A stretch of DNA of 64,000 nucleotides from Reinekea blandensis MED297 (GTDB lineage: Bacteria; Pseudomonadota; Gammaproteobacteria; Pseudomonadales; Natronospirillaceae), in NCBI RefSeq assembly GCF_000153185.1, contig NZ_CH724151.1, forward strand, positions 573,154 through 637,153, in the 5' to 3' direction. Made by a program: the position numbers and the translations under genes. Below, one piece after another: positions 9,011-17,445 of the stretch. Numbering within the stretch: the first letter of the stretch is position 1; every line of letters starts with the position of its first letter. The notes under the pieces were generated by a model, which worked only from the letters and a program-made list of their open reading frames with translations, searched no databases and was not told the origin of the DNA.

Positions 9011-10459
9011 ATGCAACTGTCAGACATCACCGTTTCACTGAACGGCCAAACGGTTCTGAAATCCATCCATTGGTCTATCGAACCCGGCACTCACTGGTTA
9101 GTGCTCGGCACCAACGCCAGCGGTAAAAGCACACTGGCGCGTTTACTCAGTGGCGAGCTGGGGGCTGACAGCGGTCATCTGGACCGTCAGCAAAAGCAGG
9201 TGCAGTGGTTGTCGCTGGAAACCCAGCAAGCACTCTATGAGCGCGAATTGTATCGCGATGATACCGACTTCATGGATCACCTCGATGCCGGGACCACCGT
9301 ACGAACTCTGCTGAACGAAATCACGGATTGGTCCGAACACAGTGAACAGGTGTGTGCACAACTCGATCTGACCCGATTATTGGATCGCGGTTATCGACTG
9401 CTCAGTACCGGTGAAGGACGTCGTGTCATGCTGGCACGCGCTCTGCTGGCTGAACCGGATATTCTGATCCTGGATGAGCCGTTCGAAGGCCTCGACCGGG
9501 AGAGCGTTGCCAACCTGCGAAGCCTGCTGCAAAACTGGCAAATCGGGGCAACCCAATTGATTCTGCTGGTTAACCAACAGGACGATGTGATCCCGACCTT
9601 CTCTCATCTGGCGTTGCTGCATCAGGGCGAGTTTCTGTATCAGGGCACCATGCCGGACGATACCAACCTTATTTGGCAGGCGCTGCAAGCACAGCTACCG
9701 ACGACCGCGGAGCTACCCGCGGTCCCGGATCAATATCAACTAAGCCATTGGCATAAAGACGATGCCCTGATCACGCTGACCGATGGCTTTGTGCAATACG
9801 ATGATACCTATCAATTCAAAGGGCTGAACTGGGTCGTCAAACCCGGGCAGCACACACAGATTGCCGGACCAAACGGCTGTGGCAAATCCACATTGCTCGG
9901 CCTCATCACAGGCGATCACCCACAATGCTATCGCAACAATCTGAACCTGCTTGGCTTTCAACGTGGCCAGGGCGAAAGCATCTGGCAGATTAAAAAACAC
10001 ATCGGTTACGTTTCCGGCAATTTGCATCGCGACTATCGGGTAGGAGGTAACGTACTGACGGCGGTGGTGTCTGGTTTGACCGATTCAATCGGTGTCTATC
10101 AGTCAGTTGGCGAAGTGGAAACCAACCTCGCCAAAACATGGCTTAGACTCATGGGCATGGAAGCACAGGCCAACCGACCGTTCCGCAATCTGTCCATGGG
10201 CGAGCAACGCTTAGTGCTGATTGCGCGTGCACTGATCAAACAGCCGCCTTTGTTGATTCTCGATGAACCAACCCAGGGTCTTGATGATTTCAATCGCTTT
10301 TATGTGCTGTCTTTGGTGGAGAAAATGATTGAAGCCGGCTCGACTACCCTGTTGTTTGTCTCTCATCGGCAGGATGAAACACTGGCCTGTATTGAAAACC
10401 GACTGACCTTTGAGCCCAGCGATGAAACAGCGGTTTTGTTTGATATCGTGAGTTGCTGA
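9011..10459 (+). CDS. ModF-like ABC ATPase with two nucleotide-binding domains
   Basis: 482 residues from the ATG at 9011, which has an excellent AGGAGG site; an earlier in-frame start at 8918 would add an unlikely proline-rich tail. Two ABC domains in tandem: Walker A GTNASGKST and GPNGCGKST, signatures LSTGEGRRV and LSMGEQRLV, Walker B ILILDEPFEGLD and LLILDEPTQGLD. There are no membrane segments. Architecture and length match ModF/PhrA-type proteins; their link to molybdate transport is by old gene position only, and no mod genes are near here. A translation or regulatory role is as likely as transport. Confidence 0.85.
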   Translation: MQLSDITVSLNGQTVLKSIHWSIEPGTHWLVLGTNASGKSTLARLLSGELGADSGHLDRQQKQVQWLSLETQQALYERELYRDDTDFMDHLDAGTTVRTLLNEITDWSEHSEQVCAQLDLTRLLDRGYRLLSTGEGRRVMLARALLAEPDILILDEPFEGLDRESVANLRSLLQNWQIGATQLILLVNQQDDVIPTFSHLALLHQGEFLYQGTMPDDTNLIWQALQAQLPTTAELPAVPDQYQLSHWHKDDALITLTDGFVQYDDTYQFKGLNWVVKPGQHTQIAGPNGCGKSTLLGLITGDHPQCYRNNLNLLGFQRGQGESIWQIKKHIGYVSGNLHRDYRVGGNVLTAVVSGLTDSIGVYQSVGEVETNLAKTWLRLMGMEAQANRPFRNLSMGEQRLVLIARALIKQPPLLILDEPTQGLDDFNRFYVLSLVEKMIEAGSTTLLFVSHRQDETLACIENRLTFEPSDETAVLFDIVSC

Positions 10460-10731
10460 TATCCAACTGAACCGAACTGTATTGTAGAATCATCGAACTC
10501 TTCAGTTGGCCCTGTGTTAAACTGAGCGGTCTTCTGAATCACCCTGCATGTATTGGTTCAAGTTAAGTCATTCAATAAAAGACTCAGATCAAAAAATTTT
10601 TGACAACAGCCTGCAATACTTGCCAAATAGGCGAGTTTTTGGGTACCCACGTCATCGCCTTGAGGATCAGGGTTGACCAGGTTCTAGTGGATACCAAGAC
10701 ATGACAAGCAGTCTCATCAAAAGGAATAAAA
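10460..10731. other. Intergenic region before a lipoprotein gene
   Basis: A+T-rich spacer. It contains the arms CCAACTGA/TCAGTTGG about 40 bp apart just after the ABC gene, a 15-bp palindrome TCAAAAAATTTTTGA at 10589-10603, and a perfect TTGACA at 10600-10605 that could be a -35 box. No convincing -10 hexamer lies at 17 bp, so a promoter is not called. Confidence 0.3.
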
Positions 10732-11280
10732 ATGAAAAAAGCAGTAACCAGCGTCGCATTGCTTGCGACCCTAACCGGCTGTGCAAGCCTCCCGGTACCC
10801 ACTCCTGAGTCCAACAACGCCATTCTGGCCGTTCCGGTGGTCGCCGAAAATGACTCCAACAGTACTGGCTATGCCTATGGCTATGTCATGCGCATGATGA
10901 ATCAGGAAACCAACGAAAGAACCTCGTTCAACATCAAACCCCAGAACGGGACGCGCGTGAAGATCATCGATGACTTGCCGCCAGGGTCTTATTGTTTCGA
11001 TGGTTACTTTTCCCGACCTGAGAAAAAAGACGGTTATCGGTACACCTACGACTCCGAATACCTGCCTTATGAAAGCTGTTTTGAGCTTGAGGCCAGTACC
11101 TTGACCGTCTGGCAAAACAAAGTCGCCGTTTATGTCTACACCGATGAAAAAGATCGTCGTTCCACATGGCAACGCCATGCGTTTACGGAACTGGAAGAGA
11201 GCGAACGTGAAAACGTCGAAGCGCGATTACTGGAGATGAAGAATATTGAACTCTGGCAGCCGATTGTCTGGTCCGAATAA
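10732..11280 (+). CDS. Predicted lipoprotein of unknown function
   Basis: 182 residues. The N-terminus is a lipoprotein signal with lipobox LTGC, giving a lipidated cysteine at residue 17. AAAAGGAAT lies directly before the ATG. The mature part contains beta-rich segments and a YCFDGYFSRPEKKDGYRY stretch followed by further aromatic residues; two more cysteines (in SYCFD and ESCFE) could form a disulphide in the periplasm. I do not recognise the family. It is a single gene, convergent with pepP across a large hairpin. Confidence 0.7.
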   Translation: MKKAVTSVALLATLTGCASLPVPTPESNNAILAVPVVAENDSNSTGYAYGYVMRMMNQETNERTSFNIKPQNGTRVKIIDDLPPGSYCFDGYFSRPEKKDGYRYTYDSEYLPYESCFELEASTLTVWQNKVAVYVYTDEKDRRSTWQRHAFTELEESERENVEARLLEMKNIELWQPIVWSE

Positions 11281-11295
11281 TCAGATTGATCCGGC

Positions 11296-11330
11296 ACGGT
11301 CGTCGACTACCCGTTGAGGTCGACGACCGT
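11296..11330. terminator. Large inverted repeat between convergent genes
   Basis: Perfect 12-bp arms ACGGTCGTCGAC / GTCGACGACCGT around an 11-nt loop, between the lipoprotein gene and the convergent pepP. There is no strong T-run on either strand, so it may be an mRNA 3'-end stabiliser rather than a classic terminator. Confidence 0.5.
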
Positions 11331-11385
11331 AAACCCATGACTCTTTAAAAATCTGGGCCACCAAAAAAATCAAAAAACCAGCGAC

Positions 11386-12720
11386 TTAAAACAAACTCTG
11401 TTGCCCACCGCTCATCAAGGCCTCTATTTCATCCGGACGTTTGACAACATCTTTGGTCAAGACGTCACGCCCGTCTTTGGTCACGACGACGTCGTCTTCA
11501 ATCCGCACGCCGATGCCACGCCACTTTTCATCAACGTCGGTGTTGTCCGGTGAAATGTACAGACCCGGCTCAACGGTCATGACCATGCCCGGCTCTAAAA
11601 CCCGCCATTCGCCGCCGACTTTGTAGTCACCAACATCATGCACATCGAGTCCCAGCCAATGCCCGGTCTTGTGCATGAAAAACTCGCGATACACTTCGTC
11701 TTCGATCAGTTCATCGACATCGCCGGACAACAGACCCAACGCCACCAAGCCCTCGGTCAGGATTCGCACCGTGACTTCATGCGGTTCGTTCCAATGAGCA
11801 CCCGGTTTGATCGCCTCGATAGCAGCGTACTGCGACTTCAGCACCAAATCATAAATGGTGCGCTGTTCATCACTGAAGTGACCATTGACCGGAAACGTCC
11901 GGGTAATATCAGACGCGTAATACTCCAGTTCACAACCTGCGTCGATCAGTACCAGATCGCCATCTTTCAGTTTTTCGCGGTTTTCGACGTAGTGCAGAAT
12001 GCAGCCATTGGCACCGCCGCCAACGATGGCCGGATAGGCCGGACGCGGACTGCCACCCATCATGCATTCGTGCTCGATTTCGGCTTGAAGCTGATATTCC
12101 CACATACCGGGTTTGCAGTTTTTCATGGCCCGGGTATGCGCCGCGGCACTGAGCTTGGCGGCATCGGCCATGATGGCGATCTCCTGTCGGGATTTGATCA
12201 GCCGCATGTCATGCAACAGATGCGAAATGTCAGAAAAATCATCTGGCGGAACCGCGCCGAGGCGTGCCTTACTGCGAATCTGGTTCAACCAGGTCATCAG
12301 CTGATGATCAAAACCGGCATCCACACCCATGTGTGCATAAACCCGGGTCCGCCCTTCCATCAACCCGGGCAAAATGTCGTCGACATCATCAATCGGGAAG
12401 GCGTCATCGGCGCCATGCGCTTCTACAGCACCGTCGGGGCCGGCACGATAACCGTCCCAGATTTCCCGGTCTTTATCTTTATCACGGACAAACAGTACAT
12501 ACTCTGCTGCCTCACGTCCGGGCATGAGCACGGCCAGCGCATCCGGCTCGTCAAAGCCGGTCAGATACTGGAAATCGCTGTTTTGGCGAAAGCCAAAATG
12601 CACGTCGTTGTTGCGAATGATTTCAGTGGCCGCCGGAATGATGGCAATACTGCCGGCATCCATCTGTTCCATCAGGCGAGCGCGCCGCTCTTTGAACTCG
12701 TTCAGACTGATTTTTTTCAT
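11386..12720 (-). CDS. pepP: Xaa-Pro aminopeptidase PepP
   Basis: 444 residues, the normal size of aminopeptidase P, which removes an N-terminal residue preceding proline. An N-terminal creatinase-like domain (about 1-175) is followed by the pita-bread catalytic domain. All five di-manganese ligands are visible in order: D in LIDAGCE, D in SDITRTF, H in KTGHWLGLDVHD, E in TVEPGLY and E in VRIEDDV. The gene starts 7 bp after ygfB, the conserved ygfB-pepP order of gammaproteobacteria. In E. coli ubiH follows, but here pepP ends the operon. Confidence 0.97.
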   Translation of the reverse strand: MKKISLNEFKERRARLMEQMDAGSIAIIPAATEIIRNNDVHFGFRQNSDFQYLTGFDEPDALAVLMPGREAAEYVLFVRDKDKDREIWDGYRAGPDGAVEAHGADDAFPIDDVDDILPGLMEGRTRVYAHMGVDAGFDHQLMTWLNQIRSKARLGAVPPDDFSDISHLLHDMRLIKSRQEIAIMADAAKLSAAAHTRAMKNCKPGMWEYQLQAEIEHECMMGGSPRPAYPAIVGGGANGCILHYVENREKLKDGDLVLIDAGCELEYYASDITRTFPVNGHFSDEQRTIYDLVLKSQYAAIEAIKPGAHWNEPHEVTVRILTEGLVALGLLSGDVDELIEDEVYREFFMHKTGHWLGLDVHDVGDYKVGGEWRVLEPGMVMTVEPGLYISPDNTDVDEKWRGIGVRIEDDVVVTKDGRDVLTKDVVKRPDEIEALMSGGQQSLF

Positions 12721-12727
12721 CAGAACC

Positions 12728-13321
12728 TCAATGCACTGTTGCGTCAGCGTCGTCAGGGTTTGCCGGGGGTTCGTTGTATTCCAGGAAGACAGTCAGAGCA
12801 CTCACACGCACGTGTTCGGCCACGGCGATGTAGTCGTCTTCGGCGGACGACAAATCCTCGGCGCTCTTGGCGTCGACCTGGGCTATGTCCGCCAGGTCTT
12901 CAAGGATCTCCTGCAAGGTGGCAGGCATGTCGCTGGTTTCCTGAACAACACCGGTGGCACCAAAGGCACCCAGAAAGCTTCCGGACCATTCACTGAGCGC
13001 TTCCAGTCGGTCGACCATCGGAGTGTCTTCATTGGGCATCAGCAATGAAAAGGACAAACCTTCGTCCTGAAGCTCAGCTAACGTCTTAAAATACAGCCCC
13101 TGAATCACGGTCACGTGCGCTTCCTGAATCTCTTCAGTCGGTGCCATTTGATCCAGAGCCCAGTCGACCCAGTCTTCCTGAGTCATACGCTTGCCAGCAG
13201 ACAAGACACCGGTTAAAGAGCCATGAAGGTAGGTCGGTGACAGGGTTGACCCCATTTTCACAAACAGCTCGGCCAGGTCTTCAAATTGCAGGTCGATACC
13301 TGCCTGTTCAGATTCGGACAT
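12728..13321 (-). CDS. ygfB: UPF0149 family protein YgfB
   Basis: 197 residues from the ATG at 13321, chosen because GGAG lies 6 nt before it and the family starts close to this point; an upstream in-frame start at 13366 is less likely. Helical, acidic UPF0149/YgfB family with the typical LSPTYLHGSLTGVLSAGK near the start, the WVDWALDQM segment, and a SGSFLGAFGATG region. YgfB has been described as affecting gene expression in Pseudomonas; its biochemical role is open. First gene of the ygfB-pepP operon, divergent from the TIGR02449/zapA pair. Confidence 0.92.
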   Translation of the reverse strand: MSESEQAGIDLQFEDLAELFVKMGSTLSPTYLHGSLTGVLSAGKRMTQEDWVDWALDQMAPTEEIQEAHVTVIQGLYFKTLAELQDEGLSFSLLMPNEDTPMVDRLEALSEWSGSFLGAFGATGVVQETSDMPATLQEILEDLADIAQVDAKSAEDLSSAEDDYIAVAEHVRVSALTVFLEYNEPPANPDDADATVH

Positions 13322-13584
13322 GAAATCTCCAGTATCAGACGCCCCGGGGATACCTGTGAAACGCATATCCGGGGCCGGTCAATCGGTTTGGCGCGCAGTT
13401 TAACATGGACGGAAAATTTGTGCGTTCGAGCCATTTATTTACCGACCCGACTGACACGCGCCGAGCCGGGACTTATGCCGTAAGTCATCTGTTCGTTCAG
13501 GCTGTGATGGCGATTCGTGACAAACGCCCGAAGTTCTCCCACAATGAAGCCTCTTTTGCCTATTTTTTATCGGATTCAATCATT

Positions 13585-13797
13585 ATGTCTGATCAGGATT
13601 TACAGGCTCTCGAACATAAAATTGATGAGCTGATCACGGAATATCGCCGTCTGGAACAGGAAAAGCGACTGCTTCAGGCTGAGCGTGAAGCTTGGAAGGC
13701 CGAACGCGCCAAGCTCATCAAACAAAACGAGCTCGCCCGATCACGGGTCGAAGCCATGATCGAACGCCTGAAAACCATGGAGCAAAGCCATGACTGA
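13585..13797 (+). CDS. TIGR02449 family small coiled-coil protein (ZapB-like size)
   Basis: 70 residues from the ATG at 13585; earlier in-frame starts to 13405 would cross the divergent promoter region and are not favoured. Almost entirely coiled coil, with heptads through LEHKIDELITEYRRLEQEKRLL and further charged repeats. It matches the short TIGR02449-type protein found directly before zapA in many gammaproteobacteria; a link to cell division is inferred from that context. Its end overlaps the start of zapA by 8 bp. Confidence 0.85.
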   Translation: MSDQDLQALEHKIDELITEYRRLEQEKRLLQAEREAWKAERAKLIKQNELARSRVEAMIERLKTMEQSHD

Positions 13798-14110
13798 ACA
13801 GAAAACCCTGTCGGTGACCATTCTCGATCGCGACTATTTGGTGGCTTGCCCTTCCGGCCAGGAGAAGAAGCTGACGGAAGCGGCTGAAACTCTGAACGAA
13901 AAAATGCGCGAGATCCGTGAACACGGCAAAGTGTTCGGAATCGAGCGGATTGCCGTGATGGCCGCATTGAACCTGACCCACGAATTACTGCAAACCCGTC
14001 CAGAGTCTGCGACAGACCGCACAGCATTAGATCGATTGCACGCTAAACTGGATTCCGCATTGCCCGGCGCAAACTCGCTGGACTCATTAGGACTGGACCT
14101 CGGGGACTGA
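13790..14110 (+). CDS. zapA: Cell division protein ZapA
   Basis: 106 residues. The N-terminal beta domain (TLSVTILDRDYLVACPSGQE) and the following helix (LTEAAETLNEKMREIRE) are diagnostic of ZapA, which bundles FtsZ filaments at the division site. The C-terminal coiled coil runs from RIAVMAALNLTHELL. A GGAG site inside the previous gene precedes the ATG, and the 8-bp overlap implies translational coupling. Downstream lie a lipoprotein gene and then 6S RNA; in most relatives 6S RNA follows zapA directly. Confidence 0.96.
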   Translation: MTEQKTLSVTILDRDYLVACPSGQEKKLTEAAETLNEKMREIREHGKVFGIERIAVMAALNLTHELLQTRPESATDRTALDRLHAKLDSALPGANSLDSLGLDLGD

Positions 14111-14112
14111 CG

Positions 14113-14835
14113 GTGAACCTCAAAACGATCTTGATCAGCTTATCAGCACTGATGCTGGTGGCCTGCTTTCCGGCAAAGGAAATCAGCCGCGACAACGCTG
14201 AACGGGTCGTTGCGACCACAAACGCTTTAAATGCCGTGTCCGATTTCGCCCTGACCGGGTTTCGCTCGCGCATCGATAATCAAAGCCTGGAACGCTTTCT
14301 GGTTCGGAACACCGCAACACCGGTCGCCGGAGAGTGTTACAAGGAGCAAGGGTCTTACCTTTTCAGCCTGTCAGCAGATCGCTCAGGTGTCAGCATGGTC
14401 TTCGATCAATGCCAAACCGAAAGCGGCCATCGCCTGAATGGCACCGTGAACGGGACCGTCAGTGAAGGCGACGGTGTGATTAATGTAGGACTGACAGGCG
14501 ATCTGGACATTCGCATCGGCAGCGACCGGGTATCTCTGGCGCCGATGACCATGCAATTAACCCTGACCGTTACTGAAACAGAGCTTTCCGTCTACCTCTC
14601 ACATCATGGCACCTACGTCTTTGATACCGCGACGTTCCGAGGCGAGGTCAAGGTTCATACCGAGCTGCCATTCGGCTGCAATCTCACCCAGCTCGCCTGC
14701 GGTGGCGTCGTCACTTACGCCGATACTACCGGGCATACGTTGCGGTTGGAGCAGGATAATAACGGCGTTCATCTTTACTTGAACGGTGGTTTTCTCCGCT
14801 CCTACTCACACAATGACTGGCACCACCTGAACTGA
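14113..14835 (+). CDS. Predicted lipoprotein of unknown function between zapA and 6S RNA
   Basis: 240 residues from a GTG at 14113, 2 bp after the zapA stop. The start MNLKTILISLSALMLVAC is a lipoprotein signal with lipobox LVAC. The mature region is rich in Thr/Ser/Gly strands and has paired cysteines (GECYKEQGSY, DQCQTESGH, and CNLTQLACGG). It looks like an extracytoplasmic beta protein. I do not recognise the family. Close spacing suggests co-transcription with zapA. A hairpin follows the stop. Confidence 0.7.
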   Translation: MNLKTILISLSALMLVACFPAKEISRDNAERVVATTNALNAVSDFALTGFRSRIDNQSLERFLVRNTATPVAGECYKEQGSYLFSLSADRSGVSMVFDQCQTESGHRLNGTVNGTVSEGDGVINVGLTGDLDIRIGSDRVSLAPMTMQLTLTVTETELSVYLSHHGTYVFDTATFRGEVKVHTELPFGCNLTQLACGGVVTYADTTGHTLRLEQDNNGVHLYLNGGFLRSYSHNDWHHLN

Positions 14836-14845
14836 CTTTTGAGAA

Positions 14846-14866
14846 CCTGATCGAATGTCGATCAGG
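14846..14866 (+). terminator. Hairpin after lipoprotein gene
   Basis: Perfect 9-bp stem CCTGATCGA / TCGATCAGG with a 3-nt loop, followed by a moderately T-rich stretch. It probably ends the zapA transcript before the 6S RNA promoter. Confidence 0.6.
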
Positions 14867-14969
14867 CTGGTTATTCAATTGCGTTTAAGCATTGTGCAGA
14901 GACCGTACAGAGGGTGAAAAATCTTCTGACAAACCTCGGTGTCAAGACTGTCTTTTGACTATTTTTCCT

Positions 14970-14975
14970 TATAAT
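14970..14975 (+). promoter_or_regulatory. -10 box of the 6S RNA promoter
   Basis: A perfect TATAAT six bases before the inferred 5' end of 6S RNA. No good -35 hexamer is seen at the proper distance; TTGACT at 14955-14960 is too close (9-bp spacing). Confidence 0.5.
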
Positions 14976-14980
14976 CAACC

Positions 14981-15157
14981 TTGTCCCTGGGCTATTTGCC
15001 AGTTGCGAAAAGCCTCGAGCCTATTTTACGAATTTAGGGGACGCCGAGACGATGATGTGTGCATGTCTGCTCTGCAGAAAGCCTAATTCATCGCGGGGGT
15101 CACCGCCTTGAACTGCTTGGTTCAAGGTCTTCCGCGACAGCGGTAGTTTGGGGACAC
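14981..15157 (+). ncRNA. ssrS: 6S RNA
   Basis: About 177 nt, inferred from structure and position. The ends pair as a 12-bp helix (14983-14994 with 15144-15155, including G-U pairs), the closing stem expected of 6S RNA. An internal stem-loop CCTTGAAC...GGTTCAAGG near 15107-15127 matches the conserved 3' arm of E. coli 6S RNA. It lies directly upstream of the 5-FTHF cyclo-ligase gene, the conserved ssrS-fau (ygfA) linkage. 6S RNA binds sigma-70 RNA polymerase in stationary phase by imitating an open promoter. Confidence 0.85.
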
Positions 15158-15224
15158 ATCTTTTCTTCTGCGTGCCATTTCCGGCACCATAGGTAGGACG
15201 CACCTGTCATACCGGATCCAGACC

Positions 15225-15815
15225 ATGACCACAGCAAACAACAAACAGCAGCTGAGACGCGATCTGCGTCAGCGCCGGCAGAGCTTAAGCGCGCAAGTAC
15301 AGGAGCAGGCGCGGTATGCCGTGGTCGAACAGTTGTTGAACAACGCTCTGTTCCCGTTACCCGCTAAGGTCGCGGTTTACATTGCTCAGGACGGTGAACT
15401 GGATCTCTGTGCATTCGTTGCCCTGTGCTGGGAACGCGGCATCGAGGTTTATCTGCCTGTCTTACACGCAGATAAACCCGAAATGTGGTTTGCCGGTTAC
15501 CAGCCCGACAGTGCACTGACTCCGAACCGCTTCGGCATCCCGGAACCCACATCAGAAAGCGTGATAGCACCGACAGAACTCGATTGGGTGCTGATGCCAT
15601 TGGTCGGATTTGATGAGCAGGGGGGGCGATTAGGTATGGGCGGCGGTTTTTACGACCGGACGTTTGAACATGCCCAGACCTGGCCAAAACCACCCACGTT
15701 GATTGGTGTCGCTCACGAGAGCCAAAAAACACAGATCATCCCCCGTGAAAGCTGGGACATTAGCCTGCACGCCATCGTCACACCGCAACGATGGTATATA
15801 GCAAATCATGACTGA
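15225..15815 (+). CDS. fau: 5-formyltetrahydrofolate cyclo-ligase
   Basis: 196 residues. The enzyme converts 5-formyl-THF to 5,10-methenyl-THF using ATP. Visible motifs are the basic N-terminus QLRRDLRQRRQSL and the ATP/substrate loop GGRLGMGGGFYDRTF. Processing from the 6S RNA transcript or readthrough is expected, as in E. coli. The gene is also called ygfA. No other folate genes lie near. Confidence 0.95.
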   Translation: MTTANNKQQLRRDLRQRRQSLSAQVQEQARYAVVEQLLNNALFPLPAKVAVYIAQDGELDLCAFVALCWERGIEVYLPVLHADKPEMWFAGYQPDSALTPNRFGIPEPTSESVIAPTELDWVLMPLVGFDEQGGRLGMGGGFYDRTFEHAQTWPKPPTLIGVAHESQKTQIIPRESWDISLHAIVTPQRWYIANHD

Positions 15816-15867
15816 GTCAGGCCCTCGCCACAGAACGTGTAGGGCTGAAACCTGACAATCGATGTGG

Positions 15868-16026
15868 TTACTGATTCTGTCCGAAAATAACCCCTGAGGC
15901 TCGCATTTCCGCTTGGCTCAGCGGTTGACGGTTCTCAGATTGTGTCATCCCGGACAACGTTACTCCCAGACCAAGTACCAGCGCCAACAGCAATATAATG
16001 TCGGGCTTACTACGCTTTTTTATCAT
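15868..16026 (-). CDS. Short single-pass membrane or exported protein
   Basis: 52 residues, start ATG at 16026. A basic start (MIKKRSKPD) is followed by one hydrophobic helix (IILLLALVLGLGVTLSG) and a polar tail ending in GQNQ. The charge pattern and helix look like a genuine small membrane protein. The ribosome site is weak and I know no family, so coding status is inferred from composition only. It is convergent with the cyclo-ligase gene. Confidence 0.5.
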   Translation of the reverse strand: MIKKRSKPDIILLLALVLGLGVTLSGMTQSENRQPLSQAEMRASGVIFGQNQ

Positions 16027-16391
16027 TTTTATCGGTTTCGTCTGTTATGAATGAATATCTAACGGTCAATGGTTACATCGACAACCAAACTGTAATCTAT
16101 TACTGACAGCCTGTAGTCGATTACCGCATTCTCTGGTGATTTATAACGTAATTCTGTGACGAGTTTCAAATTTTGTTTTTCTTTGACGTCATCAATACGT
16201 CATTCATTGATGCAACTCACACTCTTCGCCAGCCAACGGCCGCACCCCAGCGAAGGAATCCGTAACTGAAGACCCGTCCCGTCATCGTCCGACAGCCATC
16301 GTTGAGACTCAATTCCACTTGCTTGCATGACTTTGGTGTACTATTTCATGAAGTTCCTTCAAACCATCTGTTCCATCTGGAGTACCCCGAT
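16027..16391. other. Intergenic region before EVE gene
   Basis: About 365 bp, A+T-rich in its left half. A TTGACG lies in the TTTGACGTCATC stretch near 16179 with no clear -10 partner. No ORF in this span has a convincing start and ribosome site. Confidence 0.3.
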
Positions 16392-16874
16392 ATGGCGGTC
16401 TGGCTGCTGAAAACCGAACCTGGTGAGTTTTCCATTGACGATCTGGCTGAGCGGGGTTCCGATGGCGAGCCCTGGAACGGCATTCGAAACTATCAGGCCC
16501 GTAACTTCCTACGGGAAATGCAAGTTGGAGATCTGGTACTGATCTACCACTCGGCCTGTGCAACACCCGGCATCGTTGGGCTCGCAGAAGTCATTCGCGA
16601 TGCTTATCCGGACCCGGACGCTTTGAACCCGGAAAGCCGCTATTTTGACCCCAAGAGCCATGCAGACAACATTCGCTGGAGCCTGATCGATGTTCGTTTT
16701 CTGCAGAAGTATTCGGCGCCACTGTCGTTAAAAGCCATCAAAGCCGAGCCGTCACTCGGTGAAATGAAACTGGTCAACAGCAGTCGCTTGAGTGTCTCAC
16801 CGGTTACCGAAGCGGAGTATCAGACGCTCTGCTCTCTGTTGCACGTCGACGCCATGGGCAATGCTCTTGATTAA
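16392..16874 (+). CDS. EVE domain protein
   Basis: 160 residues from the ATG at 16392, with GGAG about 10 nt upstream; an in-frame start at 16302 adds residues absent from the family. The whole protein is an EVE domain, a PUA-like fold that binds modified bases: MAVWLLKTEPGEFSIDDL at the start, then WNGIRNYQARNFLREM and VGDLVLIYHS are hallmarks. In other settings EVE domains read modified cytosine in DNA or RNA, but as a single-domain housekeeping gene its ligand is unknown. The cyclic-nucleotide-binding gene follows 48 bp on. Confidence 0.93.
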   Translation: MAVWLLKTEPGEFSIDDLAERGSDGEPWNGIRNYQARNFLREMQVGDLVLIYHSACATPGIVGLAEVIRDAYPDPDALNPESRYFDPKSHADNIRWSLIDVRFLQKYSAPLSLKAIKAEPSLGEMKLVNSSRLSVSPVTEAEYQTLCSLLHVDAMGNALD

Positions 16875-16922
16875 TCGATCCCTCATGACCGATGCTCTGT
16901 CTGCTGTTCCTGGAGTCAGCCT

Positions 16923-17420
16923 ATGGAAAAACTGAAACCCATTAACCATTCCGCACGTTCGGTTGCAGAACTGATCGATAAGACCCATTGGGCGAATGAT
17001 TTTTCCTGGGACGACATCCTGATCATGGGCCGATATTTCACCGCTTACGAGGCGCAACGCGGTCAGGTCATCTTTTATGAGGGGGCGAAAGCTGATTACA
17101 TGGGGCTGATTGTCACCGGTGCTATACGTATCAGCAAAACCGGCTCTGATAATCAGGTCCGCCCTCTGGTGGTGTTACGCGAATCACAGACCTTTGGTGA
17201 GCTGTCGTTAATTGATGGGGCTCCACGGTCGGGGTTAGCCGAAGCCATGACCACCACCCAGTTTGTGATCACCACCAAACGTCAGTTGATGCAGATGTCC
17301 GATGAAGACTCAAACCTGGCGTTCCGCATCCTCTGGCTGATTTCAGAAACCATTTCCAAACGATTGCGACACACCAGTCTGAAACTGTTAGATATTCCCG
17401 GCGAAACCCGCAGTCAATAA
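16923..17420 (+). CDS. Stand-alone cyclic-nucleotide-binding domain protein (Crp-like, no HTH)
   Basis: 165 residues. A helical leader (1-40) precedes a cNMP-binding beta barrel (about 45-150). The phosphate-binding cassette FGELSLIDGAPRSGLAE keeps the Glu and Arg that contact the nucleotide, so ligand binding is plausible. There is no helix-turn-helix after the barrel, unlike Crp. It may act by protein contact. The stop codon lies inside a perfect 10-bp inverted repeat. Confidence 0.85.
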   Translation: MEKLKPINHSARSVAELIDKTHWANDFSWDDILIMGRYFTAYEAQRGQVIFYEGAKADYMGLIVTGAIRISKTGSDNQVRPLVVLRESQTFGELSLIDGAPRSGLAEAMTTTQFVITTKRQLMQMSDEDSNLAFRILWLISETISKRLRHTSLKLLDIPGETRSQ

Positions 17421-17430
17421 CGGGTTTCGC
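17401..17430. terminator. Inverted repeat spanning a stop codon
   Basis: Perfect 10-bp arms GCGAAACCCG / CGGGTTTCGC with a 10-nt loop that contains the stop TAA at 17418-17420. It lies between convergent genes, so it may terminate both; no T-run is present. Confidence 0.5.
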
Positions 17431-17445
17431 CAAAGCATTGAGTGC

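Noticed and set aside
11638..12996. Open frame of 452 residues on the plus strand
   Set aside because: It is antisense to pepP and ygfB, which have clear conserved motifs; the reverse frame is open only because of codon bias.
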